In this document: positions 39,193 through 48,090 of the stretch, piece by piece
How the letters are laid out: each line of letters opens with the position of its first letter
Numbering within the stretch: the first letter of the stretch is position 1
From: Haloplasma contractile SSD-17B
Lineage (GTDB): Bacteria > Bacillota_I > Bacilli_A > Haloplasmatales > Haloplasmataceae
Reading direction: 5' to 3'
DNA: 64,000 nt
NCBI RefSeq assembly: GCF_000215935.2
Contig: NZ_AFNU02000004.1
Location: forward strand, 248,001-312,000
Position numbers and translations under genes: made by a program
Notes under the pieces: generated by a model
Seen by the model: the letters and a program-made list of their open reading frames with translations, nothing else
Told to the model about the DNA's origin: nothing
Database searches by the model: none

Positions 39193-39410
39193 TGGAACTT
39201 TTAATTCAGTCCAGAGAGGCTGAGAAGGATCGCGGTGAACGGATGTTCACAATTTATTGAGATATTAAACACTAATCTTTACTAAATATATTAGAAGGAT
39301 TAGTATATATCATAAATAATACACGTGTATCCTCTTATGCTTCTTGCTTGAGAGTTTTTTTATTGCCAAAATTGGTATAAAAAGCCTTCAAGCAGAAACT
39401 AAACTAAAAT
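39193..39410 (+). promoter_or_regulatory. PyrR-binding attenuator leader
   Basis: CAGTCCAGAGAGGCTG (39207-39222) is the PyrR-binding loop (TCCAGAGAGGCT) in a short stem, ~15 nt from the predicted start. Downstream CTCTTA/TGAGAG with T7 (39330-39361) can end transcription, and TGCTTGA (39345 area) can instead pair with TCAAGCA (39388-39394). UMP-bound PyrR should favour termination. Confidence 0.85.
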
Positions 39411-39430
39411 CATAGGGAGGATTTTTTATT

Positions 39431-40867
39431 ATGACTAAACCAACTTTAGTGTACGATGTACACGAACAACCAACATTAGGAAAATGGATTATTCTAAGTT
39501 TGCAACATGTGTTAGCAATGTTTGGATCTACAGTATTAGTACCTGCTATAACAGGACTACCAGTAAGTGTTACACTAGTATCGGCAGGACTTGGGACACT
39601 TCTATATATTATTCTTACAAACGGTAAATCACCAGTATTCCTAGGATCATCTTTCGCCTATATATCACCAATTTTGACAGCAATGACAATCGGTGTTGCA
39701 ACTGAAGGTGGAAAAAACCCTGGTGCAGTAGCTGCTGGATTGATGACAGTTGGAATTATTTATCTGATTATAGCATTAATAATTAAATTCTTAGGGACAG
39801 GCTGGCTAAATCATATTCTACCTCCAATTGTTATAGGACCTACAATTATTGTAATTGGACTCGGGCTTGCGCCTGTAGCAATTAATATGGCTCAGACAAA
39901 TGGTACAGGAACGTTCGATCCGAAATATCTAGCTGTCGCTTTAATCACTTTATTTACAGCAATCATTATATCAAACTTTACAAAAGGTCTGATACAACTA
40001 ATTCCAATAATGATTGGAATTGCAGTCGGATATATATCCGCTATTATGTTTGGAATCGTTAACTTTGATATCTTATCGCAACATAACATTATTGAAATGC
40101 CTGAATTCTTATTCTTAGATGGGTGGCCTCAATTTAGCTTTGAAGTAATCGCAATTATGGCACCTGTTGCACTTGTAACGATTTCGGAACATATCGGTGA
40201 TCACTTAGTGTTAAGTTCAATTATAGGAAAAGACCTTACTAAAAATCCAGGTTTAGCAAGAACAATTGCAGGAGATGGGTTAGCGACATTAACTGCAGGG
40301 TTCTTAGGAGGACCTGCTAATACAACGTATGGTGAAAATACAGGGGTAGTAGGAATTACGAAGGTTGCTTCTGTATGGGTAATCGGAGGTGCAGCTGTAA
40401 TTGCATTCTTCCTTGGATTTATAGGTAAATTCACTGCATTAATTACTACTATACCGGCAGCGGTAATGGGTGGAGTATCTATTCTGTTATTCGGAGTCAT
40501 CGCGTCAAGTGGGGCAAGAGTATTAATTAATAATAAAATAGACTTTTCAAAACAACGTAACTTAATCATTGCTGCAGTAATTCTGGTTACAGGTATAGGT
40601 GGAATGACGATTAAAATTGGAAATGTAGAATTTGCTGGAATGGCGTTAGCTGCTATAACAGGGATTGTCCTTCATTTAATTCTACCGAACAAAGATGACT
40701 CTTATGGATCAAAAGAAGATGTTATAAAACATATTGTTGTCGATGGTGAACTTCTTGTTGAGGAAATTAACAACAATAAGAAAATGGTTATTACAGTAGA
40801 CGGTACATCTGATGAAAAAGGTGTTGCAAAAAATATCACTAGTGTCAATGTAGTAGATAAAAAATAG
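39431..40867 (+). CDS. pyrP: Uracil permease (NCS2 family)
   Basis: Uracil:proton symporter of 478 residues with ~14 helices. Family signs: LQHVLAMFGSTVLVPAITGLP at the N-terminus, GSSFAYISP and the core PVALVTISEHIGDH plus GGPANTTYGENTGVVGIT. GGGAGG precedes the ATG. The C-terminal ~60 residues after the last helix are a hydrophilic tail (IVVDGELLVEEINNNKK...) longer than in typical UraA. Control by PyrR is indicated by the leader. Confidence 0.96.
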   Translation: MTKPTLVYDVHEQPTLGKWIILSLQHVLAMFGSTVLVPAITGLPVSVTLVSAGLGTLLYIILTNGKSPVFLGSSFAYISPILTAMTIGVATEGGKNPGAVAAGLMTVGIIYLIIALIIKFLGTGWLNHILPPIVIGPTIIVIGLGLAPVAINMAQTNGTGTFDPKYLAVALITLFTAIIISNFTKGLIQLIPIMIGIAVGYISAIMFGIVNFDILSQHNIIEMPEFLFLDGWPQFSFEVIAIMAPVALVTISEHIGDHLVLSSIIGKDLTKNPGLARTIAGDGLATLTAGFLGGPANTTYGENTGVVGITKVASVWVIGGAAVIAFFLGFIGKFTALITTIPAAVMGGVSILLFGVIASSGARVLINNKIDFSKQRNLIIAAVILVTGIGGMTIKIGNVEFAGMALAAITGIVLHLILPNKDDSYGSKEDVIKHIVVDGELLVEEINNNKKMVITVDGTSDEKGVAKNITSVNVVDKK

Positions 40868-40884
40868 ATTTAATATAATAATAG

Positions 40885-40923
40885 AGAGAGTTCATTTGAT
40901 TAATCAGATGAACTCTTTTTTTC
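40885..40923 (+). terminator. pyrP terminator
   Basis: AGAGTTCATTTGATT pairs with AATCAGATGAACTCT (one mismatch), followed by T7. Confidence 0.92.
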
Positions 40924-41549
40924 TTTATAGATATAATTTAAGTTTTAAGAAAGTGTATTTTGCACTACTTTAGGCATCAACCATTCAAAAAACATTAGAA
41001 TAAAAATAAGTTAGAAAATTAATATAAGTAAGTTAAGTTAATGTCTACTCAACTTTCTAGATTTTAAAATAAAATTTTTTAGATAGTTACTGTTAATAAT
41101 CATCATAAAGTATAGCAGCTAATTATAAATAAACGAACACTATTAAAAGAGATAGTCTAATAGAACGCAAAATTAATCGAAGTTTCAGGTTTTAAGATTA
41201 TAAACATAAAATGGACTAGTTTTTTTTGAATGTAATAAAAATTTTTGCAAAAAAACACACAAATTTGACGTATGACACATATAAGCTTTTAATTATATAG
41301 TAGTGTATAAACGTAAATAGAGTAAAAGACACATTAGCATATACTTGTTTGGTATTACAGTTTAGGATAGGAAAGAATTACCGCTCTTATTACTTTATAT
41401 AATATCTGACATAGATAATAATAAAAAATGAGATAAAATAATTATTTTACAGTAATTTATAAAAAAAATCACAATTTAAATCTTCAATTACATCTGCTTA
41501 TGTGTTAAAATAAGATGAAAAACTATTTTTTCTGAGGAGGAAGTTTAGA
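40924..41549. other. Long intergenic region upstream of NDH-2 fusion gene
   Basis: No gene or known RNA seen. Very AT-rich. Contains TTGACG at ~41265 and a weak Rex-like TTGCAAAAAAACACACAA (41246 area, 10 of 14). The last bases hold the GAGGAGG ribosome site. Confidence 0.4.
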
Positions 41550-43610
41550 ATGAAGAGAATTATTGTTCTAGGTGGTGGATACGGTGGTATTCTCACAGCT
41601 AAGAAATTAGCTAAGAAATTAAAAAAACAAGATGTAAAAATCACCTTAATAGACAAAAATCCTTATCATACAATGTTAACAGAGTTACATGAAGTTGCTG
41701 CGGGACGTGTTCATGAAGATTCAATAAAAATTTACTTTGATCAAGTATTTGCAGGACGCAATGTTGACGTTGAGATGGATGAAATAACGAACATTGATTT
41801 TAGCAACAATATATTAACATCAGAAACAACAGAATATCCTTATGACTACTTAGTGGTGGGAACAGGATGTAAGCCAACATTCTTCGGAAACGATCAGATT
41901 AAAGAGAATGTATTTACATTATGGTCTTTAGAAGATGCAAATATTCTAAAAGAACAAATTCATACCATGTTTAAAGAAGCTGCAAAAACAAAAGATGAAG
42001 CATTACGTAAAGAATTATTATCATTTGTTGTTGTTGGTGCAGGCTTTACTGGTGTTGAAATGGCTGGAGAATTAGCTGAACAAGTTCCAGAATTATGCCA
42101 TGACTATCGTATTAATCAAGAAGAAGTTACAGTTAAACTATTAGATATGGCACCACGCGTATTACCTGTATTTCCAGAAAAACTATCTGCAAATGCAGAT
42201 AAGAAGCTACGTAAATTAGGTGTTGAAATTCATACTGGAGAACCTTGTGGAGAAATCACAAAGGAATCAATTAAGTATGGAGAACAGGTATTTAAATCAC
42301 GTACAGTGGTTTGGGTAACTGGTGTTGAAGGATCAGAGCTTATGGACAACATCGAAGGTGTAGAAACAAAAGCTCGTGGCCGTATTGCATGTAATCAATA
42401 TTTACAGGCAGAAGGTAAAGAGAATGTTTACGTTGTTGGAGATAACATTTTCTATATTCCTGAAGGTGAAGAACGTCCTGTTCCGCAAATGGTCGAAAAT
42501 GCTGAACATTCAGCTGGAACAGTTGCTAAAAATATCGCAAGCGAATTCAAAGGAAAAGAAAAAGAATCATATAATCCTAGTTTCCACGGAGCTATGGTAT
42601 GTATCGGTGGACGTAAAGGTCTAGCGCAAGTTGGATCTGGAAATATGATGTTTAACATAAAAAATAGCTTCATCGCTTTATTTATCAAGCACTTTATTAA
42701 TATCGTTTATTTCTTCCAAGTGTTAGGATGGACAAAAGTTTGGTCATACATCAAGCATGAATTCTTTAATGTTCCTAATGACCGTTCAATGGTTGGAGGA
42801 TTATTATCACGTAAGACACCGAATATCTGGACTGTACCATTACGAATATGGTTAGGGATTAGTTGGTTCTTACAAGGTCTACCAAAACTAACTGAAAAGT
42901 TAACTGGAGGATGGGCTGACTATTGTACGTTAGGTGAATTCCCACGTGATTTTGAGAATAAAGGTTTATTATGTCAGATTCAGGGTGAAGTAGTGAATGA
43001 ATATCAAACAGATGTTTCTATCGCTGCACCTGAGGATCCAGTTATAGTTGAACATAATTATGAAGATCTACATGGTTTTGAACTAGTCATGACATACATT
43101 ACAGATTTCTTTAAAGGGTTTGCACCTACAAATTATGGATGGTATGGTTCAGAGCATGATATTCCTTATATATTAGAATATTTCCAACAGTATAAATGGA
43201 TTGGTTGGCTATTCTGGTTAATCGAATGGGCATATGACTTATTCATTGTAATTGCTGATTGGTCTATGAATACGATTGTTGCTTACTTTGCTCCATTATT
43301 TGAATTAGTATTAGCAGTTGGAGAAACTGGTGTCGGAATTTTATTAATTATCGGTTTATTCACTTCAGTTGCTGCTCTAGGTTCACTAGTGCTGACAATA
43401 ATGGTACTAGTAGGAAGTTCGTTAGCATATGATGGAATTGTTTTAACGGAACTATTCTGGTACTTAGTAGGAAGTATTGCACTTCTTAACTTTGGTGGTA
43501 GTGGAAATGTTGTGTCAGTAGATTACTACATTATGCCTAAAGTTAGAGCATTCTGGCAAAAAATACCGCTTGTTAAAAAGTGGTATACTTATGGAGAAAA
43601 AATTCAGTAA
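41550..43610 (+). CDS. NDH-2 type NADH:quinone dehydrogenase fused to membrane domain (Ndh2, EET-like)
   Basis: Residues ~1-385 are a type II NADH dehydrogenase: FAD motif VLGGGYGGILTA, NADH motif VVVGAGFTGVEMAGELAE, and VYVVGDN closing the FAD site. Residues ~390-686 form an unusual membrane region: IWTVPLRIWLGISWFLQGLPK (DoxX-like), a soluble insert, and three to four C-terminal helices (LLIIGLFTSVAAL and following). Listeria Ndh2 of the flavin-based electron transfer locus has the same NDH-plus-membrane architecture. It passes NADH electrons to quinone. It is followed by a lipoprotein gene 31 bases later. GAGGAGG eight bases before the ATG. Confidence 0.88.
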   Translation: MKRIIVLGGGYGGILTAKKLAKKLKKQDVKITLIDKNPYHTMLTELHEVAAGRVHEDSIKIYFDQVFAGRNVDVEMDEITNIDFSNNILTSETTEYPYDYLVVGTGCKPTFFGNDQIKENVFTLWSLEDANILKEQIHTMFKEAAKTKDEALRKELLSFVVVGAGFTGVEMAGELAEQVPELCHDYRINQEEVTVKLLDMAPRVLPVFPEKLSANADKKLRKLGVEIHTGEPCGEITKESIKYGEQVFKSRTVVWVTGVEGSELMDNIEGVETKARGRIACNQYLQAEGKENVYVVGDNIFYIPEGEERPVPQMVENAEHSAGTVAKNIASEFKGKEKESYNPSFHGAMVCIGGRKGLAQVGSGNMMFNIKNSFIALFIKHFINIVYFFQVLGWTKVWSYIKHEFFNVPNDRSMVGGLLSRKTPNIWTVPLRIWLGISWFLQGLPKLTEKLTGGWADYCTLGEFPRDFENKGLLCQIQGEVVNEYQTDVSIAAPEDPVIVEHNYEDLHGFELVMTYITDFFKGFAPTNYGWYGSEHDIPYILEYFQQYKWIGWLFWLIEWAYDLFIVIADWSMNTIVAYFAPLFELVLAVGETGVGILLIIGLFTSVAALGSLVLTIMVLVGSSLAYDGIVLTELFWYLVGSIALLNFGGSGNVVSVDYYIMPKVRAFWQKIPLVKKWYTYGEKIQ

Positions 43611-43641
43611 TAGACTGAAAAATAGATTGGAGGCAAATAAA

Positions 43642-44619
43642 GTGAAAAAGATAATGATAATGATGTTTATTTTAATAACAGCTGTAGCCTTAACTGGGTG
43701 TGACTTCCAAAACACAACTTATTTTACAGCTCCTACACAAGAGGCTACTTATATAGATAATAGTGAGATCACATTTGATCCATATGAAGTATTAGAATTA
43801 AACTATCCTAAAGCAGGCAAACATTTTGAAGAACCATTAGAAACACCGATGTCAATTAGTGAATTCTTATTCTCTCAAGATATATTAACTGCTGATGAAA
43901 TCGATACATTTAGAGAAAATTATATTGTAGAATTAGAATACCGTTTTAATCACCATGGAGAGACGTTTGAAACTTACGAATTTACTGGTGAAGACTATAT
44001 CGCTAAATTCGAAGATCCATTTAATACATTCGGTGACACAGAAGGTGTTAAAGAATTTGAATATCGTGTTCATTTCATAGATAAAGAAACGTTGGATCGT
44101 TCAGAAATGATTAATGTAACAGGTATCATTGAATTAGAGCCAGCTCCGATTGGAGTAGTTGAGAACACCATTACAGTGGATCGCTTTGAACCGTATGATG
44201 TATTAAACAATCTATACATGCCATTTCCTGTTCCAGTACCTGAAGAAGATACTGATACTGAAGGAGAATATTATGCTTTAGAAGATTTATATACATTTGA
44301 ATTCTTAGTGAATGGCAAAGAAGATGAACAAGAATTTGTTTCGGGAGTTAAAGGTATTCATACAATTACTATATTAGCTACTGAGATTCTTAATGAATCT
44401 GATCAAGGTGCTGATGAAGACGAAGGTACCGATGATGAATCAGGCGCAAGTGATGATTCGGATTGGACATTTAACCAAGATGATAGTGGAATTACATTCT
44501 TAGGAAATACTACGAATGAAACTTCATTCGTAAAATTAGCTAATGAAGCAACATCTACTGAAGAAGAAACAGTAGCTGGTGAAACATATACAATTACATT
44601 CACAATAACAGTAAAATAA
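43642..44619 (+). CDS. Lipoprotein of unknown function, co-transcribed with NDH-2
   Basis: 325 residues from GTG 43642 (GGAGG 8 bases before). Signal peptide with lipobox ALTGC (Cys ~23), so surface-exposed and lipid-anchored. The mature part is acidic and beta-rich, with two similar segments (ITFDPYEVLELNYP and ITVDRFEPYDVLNNLY), then an Asp/Ser-rich linker (~270-290) and a beta C-terminus. No FMN_bind, haem or metal motif seen. Its operon with ndh2 suggests a role in surface electron transfer, or in anchoring; homologues not recognised. Listeria EetA/EetB do not obviously resemble it. Confidence 0.8.
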   Translation: MKKIMIMMFILITAVALTGCDFQNTTYFTAPTQEATYIDNSEITFDPYEVLELNYPKAGKHFEEPLETPMSISEFLFSQDILTADEIDTFRENYIVELEYRFNHHGETFETYEFTGEDYIAKFEDPFNTFGDTEGVKEFEYRVHFIDKETLDRSEMINVTGIIELEPAPIGVVENTITVDRFEPYDVLNNLYMPFPVPVPEEDTDTEGEYYALEDLYTFEFLVNGKEDEQEFVSGVKGIHTITILATEILNESDQGADEDEGTDDESGASDDSDWTFNQDDSGITFLGNTTNETSFVKLANEATSTEEETVAGETYTITFTITVK

Positions 44620-44626
44620 GATATAA

Positions 44627-44665
44627 AAAAGATCGTTCAATAGTTAATATTGAACGATCTTTTTA
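44627..44665. terminator. Terminator after the ndh2-lipoprotein operon
   Basis: AAAGATCGTTCAATA pairs perfectly with TATTGAACGATCTTT around GTTAA, with A and T tracts at both ends. Confidence 0.93.
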
Positions 44666-44692
44666 TATTGTCTACTAAAAATTAGGTTTTTT

Positions 44693-44716
44693 AAAAAAAA
44701 GACACAATAAGTGTCC
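44693..44716 (-). terminator. hepT terminator
   Basis: On the minus strand GGACAC pairs with TGTGTC around TTAT, followed by T8. Confidence 0.88.
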
Positions 44717-44724
44717 TTTATATA

Positions 44725-45681
44725 TCATGATGAGCGTTTTTCTAGTTGTAAAAGTAATTCTTTTAATATTTTAGTGTCAGGATGCTTGATTTTTCTTAAT
44801 GCTCTCTTGGCCTTTTGTTGGTACTTTTTATTTAGTTTCTTACTTCTATCTAAGGCCTTACTATCTTGAATAAGATCAATACACGATTTAAACTCGGATT
44901 CTGATGAATTTTCCGATAGTTCTCTAATTTTAGAACTTATTTTTTTATTTTTTAATGCATAGATAACTGGCAGTGTAATATTACCATTAAGTAAGTCCTG
45001 ACCAGCTGGCTTACCTAGTTCGCTCTCACCCTGTGTAAAGTCTAGTATGTCATCTATTATTTGAAAAGATATACCTAAATTAATTGAGTAATGATATAAA
45101 TGTTTAAGAGTTCTCTTATCTGCACCGGCAATACTGGCACCACTAATTAAAGATGCTGCTATCAGTAATGCGGTCTTATTTTTAGTCTTTTCTATATATT
45201 CTTTTAGAGAAACATCAAAGTTATATAAAAAGTCTTGTTGCATTATTTCTGAGTGACAAAGATCGGTTAATGACATATATGAATAATAATCTTCTTCAAT
45301 ATTGTATTTTGAGATTAACTCTGCACACATACTCATCACGTAGTTTCCTAACATGATTGCAGTGTATTTATCTGTTGTTATATGGAGTGACGGTATACCT
45401 CTTCTTGTTTCTGCATGATCTATTACATCATCATGTATTAATGTAGCAGTATGAACAAGCTCAAATATTGAAGCATACTTGTATATATGTGCTACTTCCT
45501 TATTACCAAAGTAACTTCCAATAATCGTAAATAAAGGGCGTAATTTTTTACCTTGGTTTATGGTTAAATCAAGAATAAATTGTTTCTGATCGTACGAAAG
45601 CAGCTCATCTTCAGTAATTATATTATATATTTCGTCATCTATTACTTGTTTATTAACATTTGCTATTTCAAATAAATCCAT
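44725..45681 (-). CDS. hepT: Polyprenyl diphosphate synthase, HepT/DmkB-like
   Basis: Trans-prenyltransferase making the long isoprenoid chain of menaquinone or demethylmenaquinone. 318 residues. First Asp-rich motif DDVIDHAETRRG, second DDILDF, GKPAGQDLLNGNITLPV, and GKKLRP substrate loop, all present. ATG 45681 chosen over GTG 45690 because AGG is eight bases upstream. Directly downstream of a HepS-like gene (28 bases). In the Listeria electron transfer locus the DmkB protein has this role. Chain length cannot be read. Confidence 0.94.
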   Translation of the reverse strand: MDLFEIANVNKQVIDDEIYNIITEDELLSYDQKQFILDLTINQGKKLRPLFTIIGSYFGNKEVAHIYKYASIFELVHTATLIHDDVIDHAETRRGIPSLHITTDKYTAIMLGNYVMSMCAELISKYNIEEDYYSYMSLTDLCHSEIMQQDFLYNFDVSLKEYIEKTKNKTALLIAASLISGASIAGADKRTLKHLYHYSINLGISFQIIDDILDFTQGESELGKPAGQDLLNGNITLPVIYALKNKKISSKIRELSENSSESEFKSCIDLIQDSKALDRSKKLNKKYQQKAKRALRKIKHPDTKILKELLLQLEKRSS

Positions 45682-45709
45682 TTTATTCACCTAACTCATA
45701 ATAGCTATA

Positions 45710-46111
45710 TTAAATCGTATTCATTAGCGCCTTTAATAAATGGTCAGTATGCTTTTGATTTAATCGATTAAATATAACTTTTTTTGTATTTTGAGTAAAA
45801 ACGTCTAAAAGTTCGAACTTTTTATTTTTATATAATATTTCAGTGCAATAACTACTAATGTAATCTCCTAATAAGATATAATACTGTAAATCGCTACTAT
45901 CATATTTCGCCATTTTATGACAATCAAGGGCTGTATAAAACAATGTGTAGATTGCAGCGATTATTTCCTTATAATGATCGGAAATGTGCTTAGAATTTAA
46001 ATGGTGACAAACCTCATGATATTTTGCTATATTAATTTGAATTTCAACAGGTGTGTACTGTTTTGTGTACTGGATAATCATATTTATATATTTATTATCG
46101 TGAGAAATCAT
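45710..46111 (-). CDS. hepS: Heptaprenyl diphosphate synthase component I-like (HepS), short
   Basis: 133 residues, about half the size of B. subtilis HepS (~251). The region ALDCHKMAKYDSSDLQYYILLGDYISS parallels the HepS signature (LDTHD..., LAGDYYS). It lies directly before hepT, as hepS does in Bacillus (with menG between), and should be the non-catalytic subunit that sets chain length. The identification rests on this short motif, size of the helical bundle, and position. AAGGAG precedes ATG 46111 by eight bases. Confidence 0.62.
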   Translation of the reverse strand: MISHDNKYINMIIQYTKQYTPVEIQINIAKYHEVCHHLNSKHISDHYKEIIAAIYTLFYTALDCHKMAKYDSSDLQYYILLGDYISSYCTEILYKNKKFELLDVFTQNTKKVIFNRLNQKHTDHLLKALMNTI

Positions 46112-46347
46112 GATAAATACTCCTTATTTAATATAGTAATATAGTAATTTTCACACAATTAATTATAATTGTCAAATGTTATATTTTCCTGCTATCAAAA
46201 TGTATAATCGACAGCAAAATACACATAATAACAGTTTGTGAATTTTTTTCGAAAATGTATTGAGTTTTGTGAAAAATTGAGTTATAATAAATTTGCAACG
46301 AAAGATATAAGCACACTTTGCAATAAAAAATAAAGGGAGGACTAAGA
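46112..46347. promoter_or_regulatory. Divergent control region, pplA-like promoter
   Basis: TTGAGT (46260-46265), 17-base spacer, TATAAT (46283-46288) is a good promoter for the pplA-like gene. Two TTGTGAA Rex half-sites (46236-46242 and 46267-46273), one inside the spacer, lie 31 bases apart. Redox control is suggested but half-sites alone are weak evidence. Confidence 0.5.
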
Positions 46348-48039
46348 ATGAAAAAGTTATTATCAATTTTCGCAATAGCTATGTTATCATTAGCATTAGC
46401 CGCTTGTGGTGACAATACTGATGAAACAACAGAAGCTACAGAAGCAACTGAGGCAACAACTGATACATCAGACTCAGGAGATACAACTGAGGCTGGAGAC
46501 TTCGAAAACATCGCAGATGGATATTACTTCGCTGCTGACGATCGTCAAACTGAAACTGGTGAGACTTACAGATATTGGGTAACTGCCGAGGTTAAAGACG
46601 GTGAGTTAACTGACCTTACATGGGATGCATACCACATTGATGGTGGAGTAAGCAAACTTAAGGGTCAAAGTAAGTTCGTAGGATCTTATAATGGTCTTTA
46701 TGGTATGGATAAATATGGAAATGAATATGGTAAATGGTACGTTCAAGCATCACGTGCAATTAACTATATTTTAGAAAACCAAGATATGGATCTTACTTTT
46801 GATGCAGATGGATATTCAGATGAGATAGGTGGAATCACAATTCATTATGTTGAATTAATTGACTTATTATCAGAAGCATTATCAAATGATGCAGTTGAAA
46901 AAGGAATCTACAACGATGGATACTACTATGTTGAAGAAGGAACAACAATGTTAACAACTGTTGTAGTAAACGGTAGAATTGTATTAGCCGACTTTAATGC
47001 AATTAATGCTAAAGAGTATACAAATGCTGATGGAGAAACAGAAATTGGATTAACTAAAGATTCTTTATTAGAGAATTATGGAATGACTCCAACTAACCCT
47101 TGGTACGTTCAAGCTCAACAAATCGAGAATTATGTAATGGAAAATCAAAATCTTGATGTTGTACTTAAAGACGATACAAGAACTGACGATATATCAGATA
47201 TATCAATCAAGATGCCAGGATTTATAGGAGCTTTTGATGCATTCATCGAAGAAAGTTCAGACTATGCTCAATATGTTGACGGTAAATATTTTGCTGCTGC
47301 TGAAGAGTTTGGTAATGGATATAAGTATTATGTAATACTTGAAATCGAAGACGGACTATTAGTTGATGCTGAATTAAATGCTTATGCTCAAGACGGAGAT
47401 AAAAATAAATGTTTAGGTGAAACTAAGTATGACTGTTCACTAGCAGGGAACTATGGAATGAATACAGACAATCCTTGGTATGAACAAGCAGACGCTATTA
47501 CAGCGTACGCAATTAAAACTCAAAAAGCTGACATAAATTATAACGATGATAACGGACATACAGATGAAATTGCTGATGTTACAATTCACGTTAATGAATT
47601 CTTTGAATTAGCTAAAAAAGCATTAAAAGCTGGTCCAGTAATGGCACCACGTGGAGCTGAATTAGTTGATGGATTCTACTTCGTTACTGATGAAGATACT
47701 GATGCAGACAAATATAACATGGGTACATTCATTGTTGTTGACAATGCAATTGTATTAGCTGATTTAAATGCTGCTCATCCAAAAACAGTTGATGGAACTG
47801 ACTATGTTACTAAGGATGCAATGGGTGCTGGATATGGAATGAATCCGGACAATCCATGGTTCGAGCAAGTACAAAAAATCGAACAAGAAATCTTAGATAC
47901 ACAAGCTAGCTTCACATTAAATACAACTGACGCTGATGGACATCAAGATACTTTATCTGATGTTTCAATCAAGGTTAATGGTCAACTTGGAATATTTGAC
48001 TTATTTATAACAGAAGCAACACCAACACCAGCTAGCTAA
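46348..48039 (+). CDS. pplA: Four-repeat PplA-like FMN-binding lipoprotein
   Basis: 563 residues with lipobox ALAAC (Cys20) and a Thr/Glu-rich spacer. Four tandem repeats of ~125 residues follow (about 52-178, 186-303, 305-428, 436-555). Each has a DG.YF.. strand, a YGM...NPW(Y/F).Q motif (from ~118, 244, 369, 496) and a final D-x-(I/L)-x-x-(I/V)-(T/S)-I motif at D158-T164, D280-S286, D406-T412 and D534-S540, which align with the DxxSGAT(S/T) flavinylation site of FMN_bind domains. Repeats 1 and 3 have Thr, 2 and 4 Ser. It likely shuttles electrons outside the cell, with an ApbE gene nearby. Confidence 0.78.
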   Translation: MKKLLSIFAIAMLSLALAACGDNTDETTEATEATEATTDTSDSGDTTEAGDFENIADGYYFAADDRQTETGETYRYWVTAEVKDGELTDLTWDAYHIDGGVSKLKGQSKFVGSYNGLYGMDKYGNEYGKWYVQASRAINYILENQDMDLTFDADGYSDEIGGITIHYVELIDLLSEALSNDAVEKGIYNDGYYYVEEGTTMLTTVVVNGRIVLADFNAINAKEYTNADGETEIGLTKDSLLENYGMTPTNPWYVQAQQIENYVMENQNLDVVLKDDTRTDDISDISIKMPGFIGAFDAFIEESSDYAQYVDGKYFAAAEEFGNGYKYYVILEIEDGLLVDAELNAYAQDGDKNKCLGETKYDCSLAGNYGMNTDNPWYEQADAITAYAIKTQKADINYNDDNGHTDEIADVTIHVNEFFELAKKALKAGPVMAPRGAELVDGFYFVTDEDTDADKYNMGTFIVVDNAIVLADLNAAHPKTVDGTDYVTKDAMGAGYGMNPDNPWFEQVQKIEQEILDTQASFTLNTTDADGHQDTLSDVSIKVNGQLGIFDLFITEATPTPAS

Positions 48040-48049
48040 TATTAAAATT

Positions 48050-48090
48050 AAAATAACCTATCTGACATGTTCAGATAGGTTATTTTTTTA
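48050..48090 (+). terminator. pplA-like terminator
   Basis: AATAACCTATCTGA pairs with TTCAGATAGGTTATT around CATG, followed by T7. Confidence 0.95.
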
